From IMG/VR virus record IMGVR_UViG_3300037840_000227, positions 34,783 through 98,782 of that record: 64,000 nucleotides of DNA; one strand, 5' to 3'. The position numbers and the translations under genes are program-made. Of this stretch, positions 49,013 through 56,739 are shown piece by piece (the first letter of the stretch is position 1; each line of letters starts with the position of its first letter). The notes beneath the pieces are model-generated. The model worked only from the letters and a program-made list of their open reading frames with translations. It made no database searches and was not told the origin of the DNA. The stretch comes from a virus.

Positions 49013-49915
49013 TCAGCCGAGAAAGTCACTCGCCAACTCTAGGATACGTTGCGCTGCGTCTGCCGTCGTCGCCCGTAGGGTTTCATCCTCGCGAAGCTCT
49101 TGAGCGTCATGCCCGCACAGATCGGCGCGCATGGCCTCTACAAGAGCGTCTAGGCGCGAGTCGTTGGTGAGATTGAGCGCCGGCAGGATGTCCACAAGCT
49201 CGCGGACATTATCGACAAGCGATGCCTTGAATGTACCGCTTGCTCGCTGGCCGTCGTCGCCCGGCTGATAGGCGCGGAGCCGTTCAATCATGTGGCTTAC
49301 AGCATCCATGATCCTGGTTTGCGTGTCCTTCATCGCGCCGTCTAGCGCCTGCCGATTAGCTGCCTCGATATCGCGGCGAATATCGCCGGCTTGATCCGCG
49401 TCAAGCTCGACTCGGAAATCAGCGGCGTCTGGGATGGGCAGGATACGGACGTCGAACGCAAAGGCGTCCTCAAGGTCGCTCGCGGGCGGATAATCGGCCT
49501 CGTCAAAAAGGTCGCCAAGCGAGCGCCGCGCGGCTTGAACATGCGCGGTATAGGCGCCCTGAAAATCGCGTACTGCATCCTCGAATGCGGTCTTTGCCTT
49601 GTGAACGGCCTTGCAATACGTGTCGTATGCCTTGGCCGGCAGGATACGGGCGCCGTTGTCGAGCCAAGGAAGCGTATGCTTGTAGTGCGCGGCGCGCGCG
49701 TCGCCAGCGGCAGCGGCGATTGACTTCACGGCTGTCTTGTCCACGAGCGCTTTGGTGAAACGTCCCGAGTCGCTGTTGGCGTGGTTTGTCTCCAGCGTTT
49801 CGGCCGTCGCGCGTTTGTCGAGCTTGCGCGCCTGCCACTGGCGGATGGTGAGGCTCGAAAGCATCGCGCGGGATGCGAGCAAGCCGTTTGTCTGTACTGT
49901 GGTTTGCATGTTCAT
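49013..49915 (-). CDS. DUF3150-like protein
   Basis: 300 residues, long helical. N-terminal LSSLTIRQWQARKLDKRATA fits the start of DUF3150 proteins (L-x-I-x-x-W-x-A-x-K-x-D), followed by DNGARILPAKAYDTYCKAVH and a C-terminal RLDALVEAMRADLCGHDAQE. In phages and plasmids such proteins often lie near MoxR/CobS-like ATPases and CobT/VWA-like proteins, as here. Possibly the third subunit of that complex; inference. Confidence 0.6.
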   Translation of the reverse strand: MNMQTTVQTNGLLASRAMLSSLTIRQWQARKLDKRATAETLETNHANSDSGRFTKALVDKTAVKSIAAAAGDARAAHYKHTLPWLDNGARILPAKAYDTYCKAVHKAKTAFEDAVRDFQGAYTAHVQAARRSLGDLFDEADYPPASDLEDAFAFDVRILPIPDAADFRVELDADQAGDIRRDIEAANRQALDGAMKDTQTRIMDAVSHMIERLRAYQPGDDGQRASGTFKASLVDNVRELVDILPALNLTNDSRLDALVEAMRADLCGHDAQELREDETLRATTADAAQRILELASDFLG

Positions 49916-49989
49916 TGTCGATCCCCAGAGTTAGAGGCTAATCGCCTCGGACCGCGCCGCCCCGAGTGGAGCGGCGCGCGCCGAGTAGA

Positions 49990-50157
49990 TCAGAGGCTAA
50001 TCGCCTCAAGATATGTCAGCCCCGCCGCCGCCAGCGCGAGGCTAACGACGACGATCCAGCCGATGGCGTCGACGCGCGCGGCTAGCTGCGAGCGGCGGCG
50101 GGCGCGGGTGTAGGCAATCCAGCTATCGAGGCTATTGAAGTGGTGTCTATCGATCAT
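49990..50157 (-). CDS. Small single-span membrane protein
   Basis: 55 residues: basic N-terminal helix (SWIAYTRARRRSQLAARVDA) and one hydrophobic helix (IGWIVVVSLALAAAGLTYL). A 15-base stretch AGAGGCTAATCGCCT near its stop (49993) is repeated at about 49934 in the gap before the DUF3150 gene. Function unknown. Confidence 0.45.
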   Translation of the reverse strand: MIDRHHFNSLDSWIAYTRARRRSQLAARVDAIGWIVVVSLALAAAGLTYLEAISL

Positions 50158-50172
50158 GAGACTCCCCTGTGG

Positions 50173-50382
50173 TTATGCCGATAAGGTTGCGAGCTTCGCC
50201 CGCAGTTTCACCAATCGCGCGGCGCTCATTGCGTCATGCGGATGATGTTTAAGGTGGCCCTCTATCGCCGCGATCACGCGGGCGACTGTTGCGCGTTGCT
50301 TCGGCGCGCAGACGTTCTGCTTGACGCGATCGCCAGTGAGTCCGCCGCGCCATGCCCTCGGGTGAATGCTGAGACTGTCCAT
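50173..50382 (-). CDS. Small basic hypothetical protein
   Basis: 69 residues, very basic (KQNVCAPKQRATVARVIAAI then HPHDAMSAARLVKLRAKLAT). SD AGGAGGAG upstream. Probably nucleic-acid binding or regulatory; no family recognised. Confidence 0.45.
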   Translation of the reverse strand: MDSLSIHPRAWRGGLTGDRVKQNVCAPKQRATVARVIAAIEGHLKHHPHDAMSAARLVKLRAKLATLSA

Positions 50383-50390
50383 TTCTCCTC

Positions 50391-50582
50391 CTAGATTGCG
50401 ATGTTGAACGGCGCGATTGAGTAGACGTCGCAGTTATCGACGCGCCGGCCGCGCCATAGCCGGATGGTTAAGCCGCGCCCCGCGATTGGAGCGACGGCGA
50501 AGCGAGCGAAAGCTAGGGCGGCGGCGCCGTCCGTGAAAGTGACGGGCCGATAACCTGGGATCGAAAGGCGATAGACGGGCAT
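50391..50582 (-). CDS. Small hypothetical protein
   Basis: 63 residues from ATG 50582 (AAAGGA upstream). Beta-rich (MPVYRLSIPGYRPVTFTDG, LTIRLWRGRRVDNCDVYSI). First gene on the minus strand from the divergent gap. Function unknown. Confidence 0.45.
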   Translation of the reverse strand: MPVYRLSIPGYRPVTFTDGAAALAFARFAVAPIAGRGLTIRLWRGRRVDNCDVYSIAPFNIAI

Positions 50583-50605
50583 TGACAATCCTTTGTCCGC
50601 TAGTT

Positions 50606-50738
50606 AGGCGCAATTCGCCCGGCGCTATCTAAGGCATATAAATACGCTGCTTGCAATGATTAAATGCTGTTGACAGGTGAAAAATAACTGGACTGTCCTA
50701 ACAATCGGGTGTAGGGAAATGGCGGGCGAATTGCGCCT
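50606..50738. promoter_or_regulatory. Divergent promoter region bounded by a 16-base inverted repeat
   Basis: Arms AGGCGCAATTCGCCCG (50606-50621) and its exact reverse complement (50723-50738) bracket an AT-rich centre. It contains a consensus -35 TTGACA at 50670-50675 for the plus strand, with no good -10, and TTGCAA with TTAGAT (18 bases apart) on the minus strand. It lies between the minus-strand small genes and the AAA+/VWA operon, so one protein could bind both ends and control both directions. Confidence 0.55.
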
Positions 50739-50762
50739 TTTGCACTAATCACGGGGACTCTC

Positions 50763-51836
50763 ATGCACATAATCCAAGCGAAACAATGCCTTAAGGCCTA
50801 TATACAGGCCGGCATTCCGACATTTTTGGAAGGACCGCCCGGTGTCGGCAAGTCGGATATTACCTATCAGGTGTCCGACGAGCTAAGCGCCTATCTTGTC
50901 GAGGAGCGGGCGTCGACTCTTGAGTCTATCGACATGCGCGGGCTTCCGTTCGTTTACAACATCGGGAATCTCGCGAGCGCCCTCGCTGGCGCGCATGCGG
51001 ATAAGGTGCAATCGATCCTCGATCAGATGGAAGTCTATGCCGGCCCAACTGTCCAATGGGCTAAGCCGCATTGGCTGGACGAATTGGAGCGCGCGCCGGC
51101 TGAACAGCTTAAAATTCTCTTCCTCGATGAGCTAGTGCAAGCAAGTCTCGCTGTTCAAGTCGCCTGTTTTCAGTTGGTATGGAATGGCCGAATCGGCCCT
51201 CACAAGCTCCCGCCTCATACCATCGTCGTTGCGGCTGGCAATCGCCAGGCTGACCGCGCCGGCGCCAATCGCATGCCAACGGCCCTCGCCAACCGATTCG
51301 GGCATATCGATGTCGAGGTGGATTCCGACACGTGGCAAAAATGGGCCAACGTCAACGGGATCGAGCCGCTGTTGTGTGCGTTTTTGAAGTTCAGGCCGGC
51401 CTCGCTTCATCGCATGCCGGAAGGCAATGTCAAAGCATTCCCCTCACCGCGCTCCTGGGTGCAAGTGGCGAAGATTCTCCATGCGGCGGATGACATCAGG
51501 CCGAAGCTAATCGAAGGGCTTGTCGGCGAAGGCGATGCAGCCGAGTTGGAGAAGTTCATTCAAATGTACAAACATCTCCCCTCCTTCGCCGAGATTATCG
51601 CTAGGCCTCAGACGGTTGCAGTCCCGACTCAACCGGACATTCAACACGCTGTGGCGTCGATGCTCTCGCGCAAGGCGGATCGGACGAATTTTGATGCAAT
51701 CTGTGTCTATGCCGGCAGATTGCCGAAGGAATTCGAAGTGAGTCTCGTGAGCGAGGCGGTTCAACGCGACGCGGGCTTGAAAACGACGAAGGGCTTTATC
51801 GCTTGGGCATCCCGCAATTCCGACATTACAATCTAA
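50763..51836 (+). CDS. MoxR/CobS-like AAA+ ATPase
   Basis: 357 residues. Walker A GPPGVGKSD (residues 24-32), Walker B ILFLDELV at about 119-126, sensor-1 region VVAAGNRQ and an arginine-rich ANRFGHIDVEVD stretch: the core of MoxR-type AAA+ proteins. These remodel or load metal into target proteins together with VWA-domain partners, and the next gene codes exactly such a partner. SD GGGGA precedes the ATG. First gene of the plus-strand operon that includes the C-tag array. Confidence 0.85.
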   Translation: MHIIQAKQCLKAYIQAGIPTFLEGPPGVGKSDITYQVSDELSAYLVEERASTLESIDMRGLPFVYNIGNLASALAGAHADKVQSILDQMEVYAGPTVQWAKPHWLDELERAPAEQLKILFLDELVQASLAVQVACFQLVWNGRIGPHKLPPHTIVVAAGNRQADRAGANRMPTALANRFGHIDVEVDSDTWQKWANVNGIEPLLCAFLKFRPASLHRMPEGNVKAFPSPRSWVQVAKILHAADDIRPKLIEGLVGEGDAAELEKFIQMYKHLPSFAEIIARPQTVAVPTQPDIQHAVASMLSRKADRTNFDAICVYAGRLPKEFEVSLVSEAVQRDAGLKTTKGFIAWASRNSDITI

Positions 51837-51848
51837 GGAGGGGACGAA

Positions 51849-53006
51849 ATGACGCCCCTACAGGCTAAAGCCGCTGAGCGCATACGGATCGCCCGTATGC
51901 GCGTCATGCTCAAAAATGGATTCTTCGGCGCGCCTCTTATGCAGATGGGCATGCGCGCCGAGGACTCGATTCCAACGATGGGAGTCGACGGCCGACATCT
52001 CTACTACAACGCCAAATGGGTGCTCGATCTCAAGGGCGATGAACTGCAGGGCGTTCTCGTACATGAGGTGCTGCATATCTGCTATCTGCACCATACGCGC
52101 CGAGGGGACCGCGATCCAGAGCTATGGAATGTCAGCGGGGATGCGGTCATTAACCTGGATGTTAAAGCCGCCGGCTTCCAGCTACCTCCCGGCGTTAACA
52201 CCCCAGGCGGGATGATCCAAATACCGGATGCAGCCGGCAAGTCTTGTGAGCAAGTATACAACATGCTCAAGAAGCAAGGCTTCAAACCGGCGCCCGGTCC
52301 TGATCCTGGCGGATGCGGCGGCGTCATGGATGCAGCCAAGCCCCATCAGGTGGTAGCGCTCGGCGAAGCGGAGCGACAGGCGCAACAAATGATCCGGGGC
52401 GCGATGGCTGTTGCGCGCGGGCGCAACGCGGGCAATATTCCATCGGCGCTCGTGCGGATGATGGCCGAACTGGATAAGCCTAAAACGAGTTGGGGCGATA
52501 CGTTCCGAGCTTGGGCGGATGAGGGCCGCAGCTATGATACCGATTGGTGTCGGCCATCGCGGCGCGATCTCGGGAATGGATTTATCCTGCCGTCAACCGT
52601 CTCGATTGCGCCGGCTCATATCGTGGCCTGGGTTGATACGTCTGGCTCCATGTCGCAAGAGGCTCTGAGCGCGATCATGGCGGAGCTTCAGGGGATGCTT
52701 GACGAGCACGTGTGCGACAAGCTCACCATTGGTTATTGCGACACGCGCGTTCAGGGTACGGAGGAGTGTGAGCCGGGCGACATTATCAAATCGGTTCCGC
52801 GCCCTGGCGGCGGTACCGATTTCGCGCCAGCAATGGAGTGGACTCGCCAGAACGTGGAGCGGCCATCGGGTGTCGTGTACCTCACCGATCTGGAATGCCA
52901 CTCGTTCGGCTTTTCGCCTGGGTGTCCCGTTTTGTGGGTGCGGTATGGCTCCTATGGCAATAATCCGCCGTACGGCCGTGTTCTCGAAATCGATCCAAGC
53001 GCATGA
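51849..53006 (+). CDS. VWA protein with HExxH metallopeptidase-like domain
   Basis: 385 residues, AGGAGG SD. N-terminal part: ELQGVLVHEVLHICYLHHTR with HEVLH at residues 72-76, a zincin-type site, and a Gly/Pro-rich DPGGCGGVMD linker. C-terminal VWA fold with MIDAS VDTSGSMS near residue 260, a T in TIGYCDT and D-L in VVYLTDLECH. This is the layout of the DUF2201-type putative metallopeptidases that pair with MoxR ATPases. Coupled to the first C-tag gene (ATGA). Confidence 0.85.
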   Translation: MTPLQAKAAERIRIARMRVMLKNGFFGAPLMQMGMRAEDSIPTMGVDGRHLYYNAKWVLDLKGDELQGVLVHEVLHICYLHHTRRGDRDPELWNVSGDAVINLDVKAAGFQLPPGVNTPGGMIQIPDAAGKSCEQVYNMLKKQGFKPAPGPDPGGCGGVMDAAKPHQVVALGEAERQAQQMIRGAMAVARGRNAGNIPSALVRMMAELDKPKTSWGDTFRAWADEGRSYDTDWCRPSRRDLGNGFILPSTVSIAPAHIVAWVDTSGSMSQEALSAIMAELQGMLDEHVCDKLTIGYCDTRVQGTEECEPGDIIKSVPRPGGGTDFAPAMEWTRQNVERPSGVVYLTDLECHSFGFSPGCPVLWVRYGSYGNNPPYGRVLEIDPSA

Positions 53007-53254
53007 GCGAGAAAGTCACTCTTACGCCAGAACAAGCGGCAGGATTGCCGACCGGTGTCCAGTGGGAACTCGTGCGCCTCGTGACTGGCAGCGTTGGCGC
53101 GCTGGACGCAGTGAACTTTGGCGCCGGTCGCGCGTTCCCGCTGTATTGGAGCCTTGTACGCAAGTGCTGGTGCTCGGTAGAACCGGACTTGCCACCGTCA
53201 ATGGCAGTCTGGGATGCCATAGATGAGCTACGGGCGACTGAGGCACGCCGATGA
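53003..53254 (+). CDS. C-tag array protein 1
   Basis: 83 residues, ATG overlapping the VWA stop. Body: LPTGVQWELVRLVTGSVGAL, then AFPLYWSLVRKCWCSVEP. C-tag WDAIDELRATEARR. Shares a L-P-x-G-x-x-W-E start and a Y-W-x-P/S-x-x-x-x-W core with members 3, 5 and 6. Function unknown. Confidence 0.6.
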   Translation: MSEKVTLTPEQAAGLPTGVQWELVRLVTGSVGALDAVNFGAGRAFPLYWSLVRKCWCSVEPDLPPSMAVWDAIDELRATEARR

Positions 53255-53598
53255 GCAAAGCGCCCAAGCCTCGCAAGCGGCGGTTCGAGCACGTCAAGGC
53301 AGGGGATGTGCTGGTTACCGCGCCGTCTGAGCGATACGGTGTCAGGGGTACGTATTTCGTTGTCGTACTGCTGCGCCAAGTCGATGCGGTATACTGTCAG
53401 ACATGCGATGAGGACGGCAGCCATGCGCGCGGCCCGAAATGGGGTAGTTCCGTTTTGAGATTGGCTCAACAAGGATTCCAGTACGTTTCCGTCTGGCGGG
53501 CTCTCGCGCACCAGGAGCAAGTCGCATCTGTCACGCATGACGCGGATGCGCTGTATGAGGCTATCGAGGCTCTTCGCGAGCGGGAGGCGCGCCGATGA
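53251..53598 (+). CDS. C-tag array protein 2 (hybrid body)
   Basis: 115 residues. Body HVKAGDVLVTAPSERYGVRG then TYFVVVLLRQVDAVYC resembles the G-D beta bodies of the minus-strand array rather than the other C-tag members. C-tag YEAIEALREREARR. Function unknown. Confidence 0.6.
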   Translation: MSKAPKPRKRRFEHVKAGDVLVTAPSERYGVRGTYFVVVLLRQVDAVYCQTCDEDGSHARGPKWGSSVLRLAQQGFQYVSVWRALAHQEQVASVTHDADALYEAIEALREREARR

Positions 53599-53858
53599 AG
53601 GAGGCGTATGTGATTCTGAACGGGGAGCAATTGCTGAAGTTGCCGGGGGGCACTGGCGCGTATCACCACGCGTGGCTAGACCCGAACGGCTATATCGTTG
53701 CCGAGTCGCTCATGGGCGGTCCTAAACTATTCTGGGCGCCGATATCGCGGGAATGGTGGGAGTACCGCGAAGCGCAGCCGCCCGACGTCTGCGATATGAT
53801 CGAGGCGATTGAGGAATTAAGAGCTTCGGAGGCAGGACGATGGGGCAAGGGCCAATAG
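53595..53858 (+). CDS. C-tag array protein 3
   Basis: 87 residues, ATGA overlap. Body LPGGTGAYHHAWLDPNGYIV, then LFWAPISREWWEYRE. C-tag IEAIEELRASEAGR with a short extension WGKGQ that overlaps the next gene by 19 bases. Function unknown. Confidence 0.6.
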   Translation: MKEAYVILNGEQLLKLPGGTGAYHHAWLDPNGYIVAESLMGGPKLFWAPISREWWEYREAQPPDVCDMIEAIEELRASEAGRWGKGQ

Positions 53859-54178
53859 ACGCGGGCGATCTGCATCGGCGCGCCCTGCGGGTTCTTGCGG
53901 GCGAGAAGATCGATTACTGGGCTCCGCAGCGCGAACTTCCTAGGGATACTCCTTTTGAACTCGCCAATTGGCAGAGGGTGCAATTCACTGGCGCGCTCGT
54001 GGCGATAGACGCAACTGGCTATTACGCGCCTGTCGTGAAGATTAAGAGCCAATGGCATAGGCTATATACCTTTGGCGAGGATTGGGGCAATCGATTGGAA
54101 AATGCACCATCGGCGCCCGATAGCATTGCAATGTGGGATGCTATCGACGCGCTCCGAGCCTCGGAGGCCGGGCGATGA
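53840..54178 (+). CDS. C-tag array protein 4
   Basis: 112 residues, with an extra 30-residue N-terminal segment (IDAGDLHRRALRVLAGEKID) before the body (FTGALVAIDATGYYAPVVKI, QWHRLYTF). C-tag WDAIDALRASEAGR. Function unknown. Confidence 0.6.
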   Translation: MGQGPIDAGDLHRRALRVLAGEKIDYWAPQRELPRDTPFELANWQRVQFTGALVAIDATGYYAPVVKIKSQWHRLYTFGEDWGNRLENAPSAPDSIAMWDAIDALRASEAGR

Positions 54179-54417
54179 AAGTTCCGAGCGAATTGACGAT
54201 AGAGAGAACCGCCGCGGGCTTGCCTTCTGGCATATGGGAGTACCATCGCGAGAGTTTTGGACTCGTCGCGGAAGATCATTCCGGCGTTCATGCGCCGTAC
54301 TGTTGGAATGTCTACGATGGAGAATGGCGCGTCTTGCTAGGCCGCGCGCACGAGCGTCACGGGCCGCACATTGAAGATGCAATCGAGGAATTGCGCGCCA
54401 GCGAGGCAAGGCGATGA
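54175..54417 (+). CDS. C-tag array protein 5
   Basis: 80 residues from ATG 54175, overlapping the upstream TGA. Body AGLPSGIWEYHRESFGLVAE then YCWNVYDGEWRVLLGRAHE. C-tag EDAIEELRASEARR. Best match to member 1 and 3 bodies. Function unknown. Confidence 0.6.
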   Translation: MKVPSELTIERTAAGLPSGIWEYHRESFGLVAEDHSGVHAPYCWNVYDGEWRVLLGRAHERHGPHIEDAIEELRASEARR

Positions 54418-54659
54418 AGTTCAACGATCTGACGAGCGATCAGCGCTATTTGCTGTTGCGGGTGAGCAGCGGGCCATGGGAGTTTCATCTCGACGTCAAT
54501 GGCTATCTCGTGGCGACTCATCGCTTCTTGAAGTGGTGTCGATACTGGAGTCCGCTGCGATCAATGTGGCTACCGCTATCGTTAGTGCCGCTCGAAGCGG
54601 CAGCGATCTGGGATGCGATCGAAGAGCTTCGCGCCTCAGAGCGGCGGAACACGAGCTAG
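54414..54659 (+). CDS. C-tag array protein 6 (last)
   Basis: 81 residues, ATGA overlap. Body VSSGPWEFHLDVNGYLVATH then YWSPLRSMWLPLSL. C-tag WDAIEELRASERR plus NTS. Ends 4 bases inside the convergent minus-strand gene. Function unknown. Confidence 0.6.
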   Translation: MKFNDLTSDQRYLLLRVSSGPWEFHLDVNGYLVATHRFLKWCRYWSPLRSMWLPLSLVPLEAAAIWDAIEELRASERRNTS

Positions 54660-54913
54660 TGATTTGATTTAATTGATGTTTCAGTCTCTAATGCTGCGTC
54701 GCGCTCTTCATCCATCGTTGATGTCGCCAGCCAGCGGTCATTGGCAAGTCTCGCGACAATCCAATGCGCCAGGCGAGCAACCGACGTCGGCGCTCTCACC
54801 GCGTCGAACATGTCGGTTATCGGAGCGTGCTCGCCACTTGCCAGCACCACGACTCGCCGGATCAGATCGACGCTCGAAACCTCGTCTCGTCGTGCTCTAA
54901 TCTGCCGGTCCAT
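54656..54913 (-). CDS. Small hypothetical protein, convergent to the C-tag array
   Basis: 85 residues, mixed charged (VDLIRRVVVLASGEHAPITD then VARLAHWIVARLANDRWLAT). Overlaps the neighbours at both ends by 4-17 bases. No family recognised; coding is plausible from packing only. Confidence 0.35.
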   Translation of the reverse strand: MDRQIRARRDEVSSVDLIRRVVVLASGEHAPITDMFDAVRAPTSVARLAHWIVARLANDRWLATSTMDEERDAALETETSIKSNH

Positions 54914-55046
54914 ATATGACGCCTGACGGGTCCGCCCGAAACGGTCCAGATGGTTGCGGCGGCGCCGGCCATTGCGGAGGCAACGGATAACCGCCTGCTG
55001 GCATGTGATCGCTCGGCGTCAAGAACTCGACGCGCTTGACAGTCAT
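54897..55046 (-). CDS. Small Pro-rich hypothetical protein
   Basis: 49 residues from ATG 55046, preferred for its GAGGA SD; the frame is open to 55133. MTVKRVEFLTPSDHMPAGG then a Pro-rich stretch. Overlaps the next minus gene by 17 bases. Weak evidence. Confidence 0.35.
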   Translation of the reverse strand: MTVKRVEFLTPSDHMPAGGYPLPPQWPAPPQPSGPFRADPSGVIYGPAD

Positions 55047-55196
55047 GCCGTCCTCGAAAAACTCAATTGCGCGCACGAGAGGGCAACGGCCCTGATGCGG
55101 GAGATTGCCGCACCCGGCAATGAGGCGGTTCAACTGCGGATGAAGTCATCTAAGTACCTGTTTCTCTTAGGTATTGGAACCTTGAGAGTGCTGGAG

Positions 55197-55249
55197 CCAA
55201 GGCATAGCACGACATCCCAGGCCGAAGCCTAGTTGTCGCTATGCCTTGG
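55197..55249 (+). ncRNA. Nested three-stem hairpin, candidate structured RNA
   Basis: Outer stem 12 bases (CCAAGGCATAGC / GCTATGCCTTGG), then after a 2-base bulge a GACA/TGTC stem, then an AGGC/GCCT stem closed by a CGAA tetraloop. All three stems are exact. It could be a small RNA, a processing site or a strong transcription end; strand is not certain because the fold is symmetric. Confidence 0.4.
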
Positions 55250-55459
55250 CGATCGATTTGGCTGGAACCCCGAGCCGCGCCGTCGCTTTCGGCCCATCGA
55301 TGCGAAACCGCCGCTTGATGGTTGCTGGCTACTTGCGGAGCGCTGTTGCTCCGGCGGCCCGCCCTTCCAGCTTTCGCACTAGGCGTTGACTTTGGCCGCA
55401 TCCCGCAATAGTCACTCGATATATCGGAACGTTGCTGTTTGCCCGTTCATTCCGATCGA

Positions 55460-55498
55460 GCGCCCGGTTGAGACGAATCAACGCGGGCGCACTCTTTT
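55460..55498 (+). terminator. Terminator-like hairpin
   Basis: Stem GCGCCCG / CGGGCGC extended by GTTGA / TCAAC with one bulged G and a 6-base loop, then ACTCTTTTAC. Would stop plus-strand transcription before the terminase gene. Confidence 0.5.
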
Positions 55499-55715
55499 AC
55501 AGCAAGCGGTTAGAGGCTTCAAAGTCACGCTTCCGCCGCCGGTTTAAGCCCTCTCCAGCGCTATCAATTCCACCCTATCCCTAGCCATCTCGCCTAACTG
55601 CAATTGACGCCAGCGGCCACGGCATTGAAGATAGCGGGCCATCTAGCGCGAACTCGACCTTGCCTAGACATTCCCCTGCTTGGCGCGCCGGAACCAACAA
55701 CCTACAATCATCCCC

Positions 55716-56441
55716 ATGCAAGGAAAGAAAAAAAAGCCAGGTGCTTTCGAGCCGCTGACCCCGCAAGAAACGGCCTTCGCCTTGGCTGTCTGCGACGGCG
55801 CAAAGCTTGGCCAAGCTGCAAAACTCGCCGGATACTCCTCCGAGCGTAATCAGGCTTGGCAGCGTCGACACAAGCCGCATATCGCTGCGTTCATCGAAAA
55901 GACGCTGCAGGAACGTGTACAGGCTAGCACGCGCACTTTCGCGAAACGGCTGGCAGCGAAGGGCGATCTACAGGCTCGCACCCTCAAAGAGCTTGAATTA
56001 CTGGCGTTTTCAGACGTGCGCCAGTTTGTGCATTGGAAACGCGAGCCAGCGGTGAATGCGCATGGCGAAGTCACAGGCATCGAAACAGACGTGCAATTGC
56101 GCGACTCTGCGGAGATACCGCCCGAGGCCGCTCGGGTCATCAAGCGCGTGACGAGGCGTGACGGCCTCATGCAAGTCGAGATGCACGACAAGCAGTCGGC
56201 GCTATTCATCCTCGCTAAGACCTTGGGAATGTTGAGCGAAGCATCTGCGCCGCCTGAGACGCCGCGACTCGTTGCAGCGGATCAGAATGCGATGGAAGCC
56301 GCCCGGCGAGTCGCCTTCATGCTGGCGATGGCGAAGCACAACTTACCGCCGCTGATCGAAGGCAAGGCGATCGAAGAGCGGGTTGAAAGCAGGGTTGATG
56401 ATTCGCTCGACAGTAAGACGATAGACGAAACAAAGCCTTAG
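55716..56441 (+). CDS. Terminase small subunit
   Basis: 241 residues from ATG 55716; a TTG at 55680 is also possible. N-terminal DNA-binding part: LTPQETAFALAVCDGAKLGQ then AAKLAGYSSE, typical of Terminase_2 family HTH. Later TLKELELLAFSDVRQFVHW and DGLMQVEMHDKQSALFILAK match the oligomerisation part of this family. It recognises the packaging site. Unusually, no large terminase follows in the window. Confidence 0.8.
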   Translation: MQGKKKKPGAFEPLTPQETAFALAVCDGAKLGQAAKLAGYSSERNQAWQRRHKPHIAAFIEKTLQERVQASTRTFAKRLAAKGDLQARTLKELELLAFSDVRQFVHWKREPAVNAHGEVTGIETDVQLRDSAEIPPEAARVIKRVTRRDGLMQVEMHDKQSALFILAKTLGMLSEASAPPETPRLVAADQNAMEAARRVAFMLAMAKHNLPPLIEGKAIEERVESRVDDSLDSKTIDETKP

Positions 56442-56637
56442 CAGGTAAGTCCGAGGGAGCGACCCTCCCCCTCCGCCGCCGGCCACGGAGATGATCGCGG
56501 CCCCCCACCCCTCGCGAGCCTACCCCCATCGCGCGCGACCCCCGGGGCCGCGTGAGAGCGATCGCGAATCCCGCCGCCGAGCCGCCATCCACACTTTTCC
56601 CATATTTTTCAAATGCCTATAGATTTCTGCGCATTAT
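56442..56637. other. GC-rich non-coding gap after terminase small subunit, possible packaging site
   Basis: About 130 bases of C-rich, repeat-like sequence followed by an AT-rich end. A weak promoter (TTTTCC at 56595-56600, TATAGA at 56618-56623, 17-base spacing) is present. Position beside the small terminase is where pac or cos sites are often found; no direct proof. Confidence 0.35.
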
Positions 56638-56650
56638 ATGAATTTCACCC

Positions 56651-56678
56651 TTGACAACAGTTCACACCTCTTTATGTT
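56651..56678 (+). promoter_or_regulatory. Sigma70-type promoter
   Basis: TTGACA at 56651-56656 and TATGTT at 56673-56678, spacing 16. Transcription would start near 56685, so the downstream regulator cannot begin at the ATG at 56638; its likely start is 56740. Confidence 0.55.
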
Positions 56679-56739
56679 CAATTTCATGACGACAGAACAT
56701 TCGCCCTCGTTTTCTCCGGCGCCTGAGGAAGAGGTTGGG

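Larger units (their letters stand above)
55134..55715. other. Gap of about 580 bases without convincing genes
   Basis: Between the last minus-strand frame and the terminase gene no frame has a good start, SD and composition; an 83-codon minus frame (55150-55401) was judged spurious. The gap holds a long nested hairpin (55197-55249) and a terminator-like hairpin (55460-55498), both listed separately. Confidence 0.5.

Noticed and set aside
55150-55401. 83-codon minus-strand frame in the non-coding gap
   Set aside because: Low-complexity Ser/Arg/Ala composition, no SD, and it covers the exact nested hairpin; unlikely to be coding.
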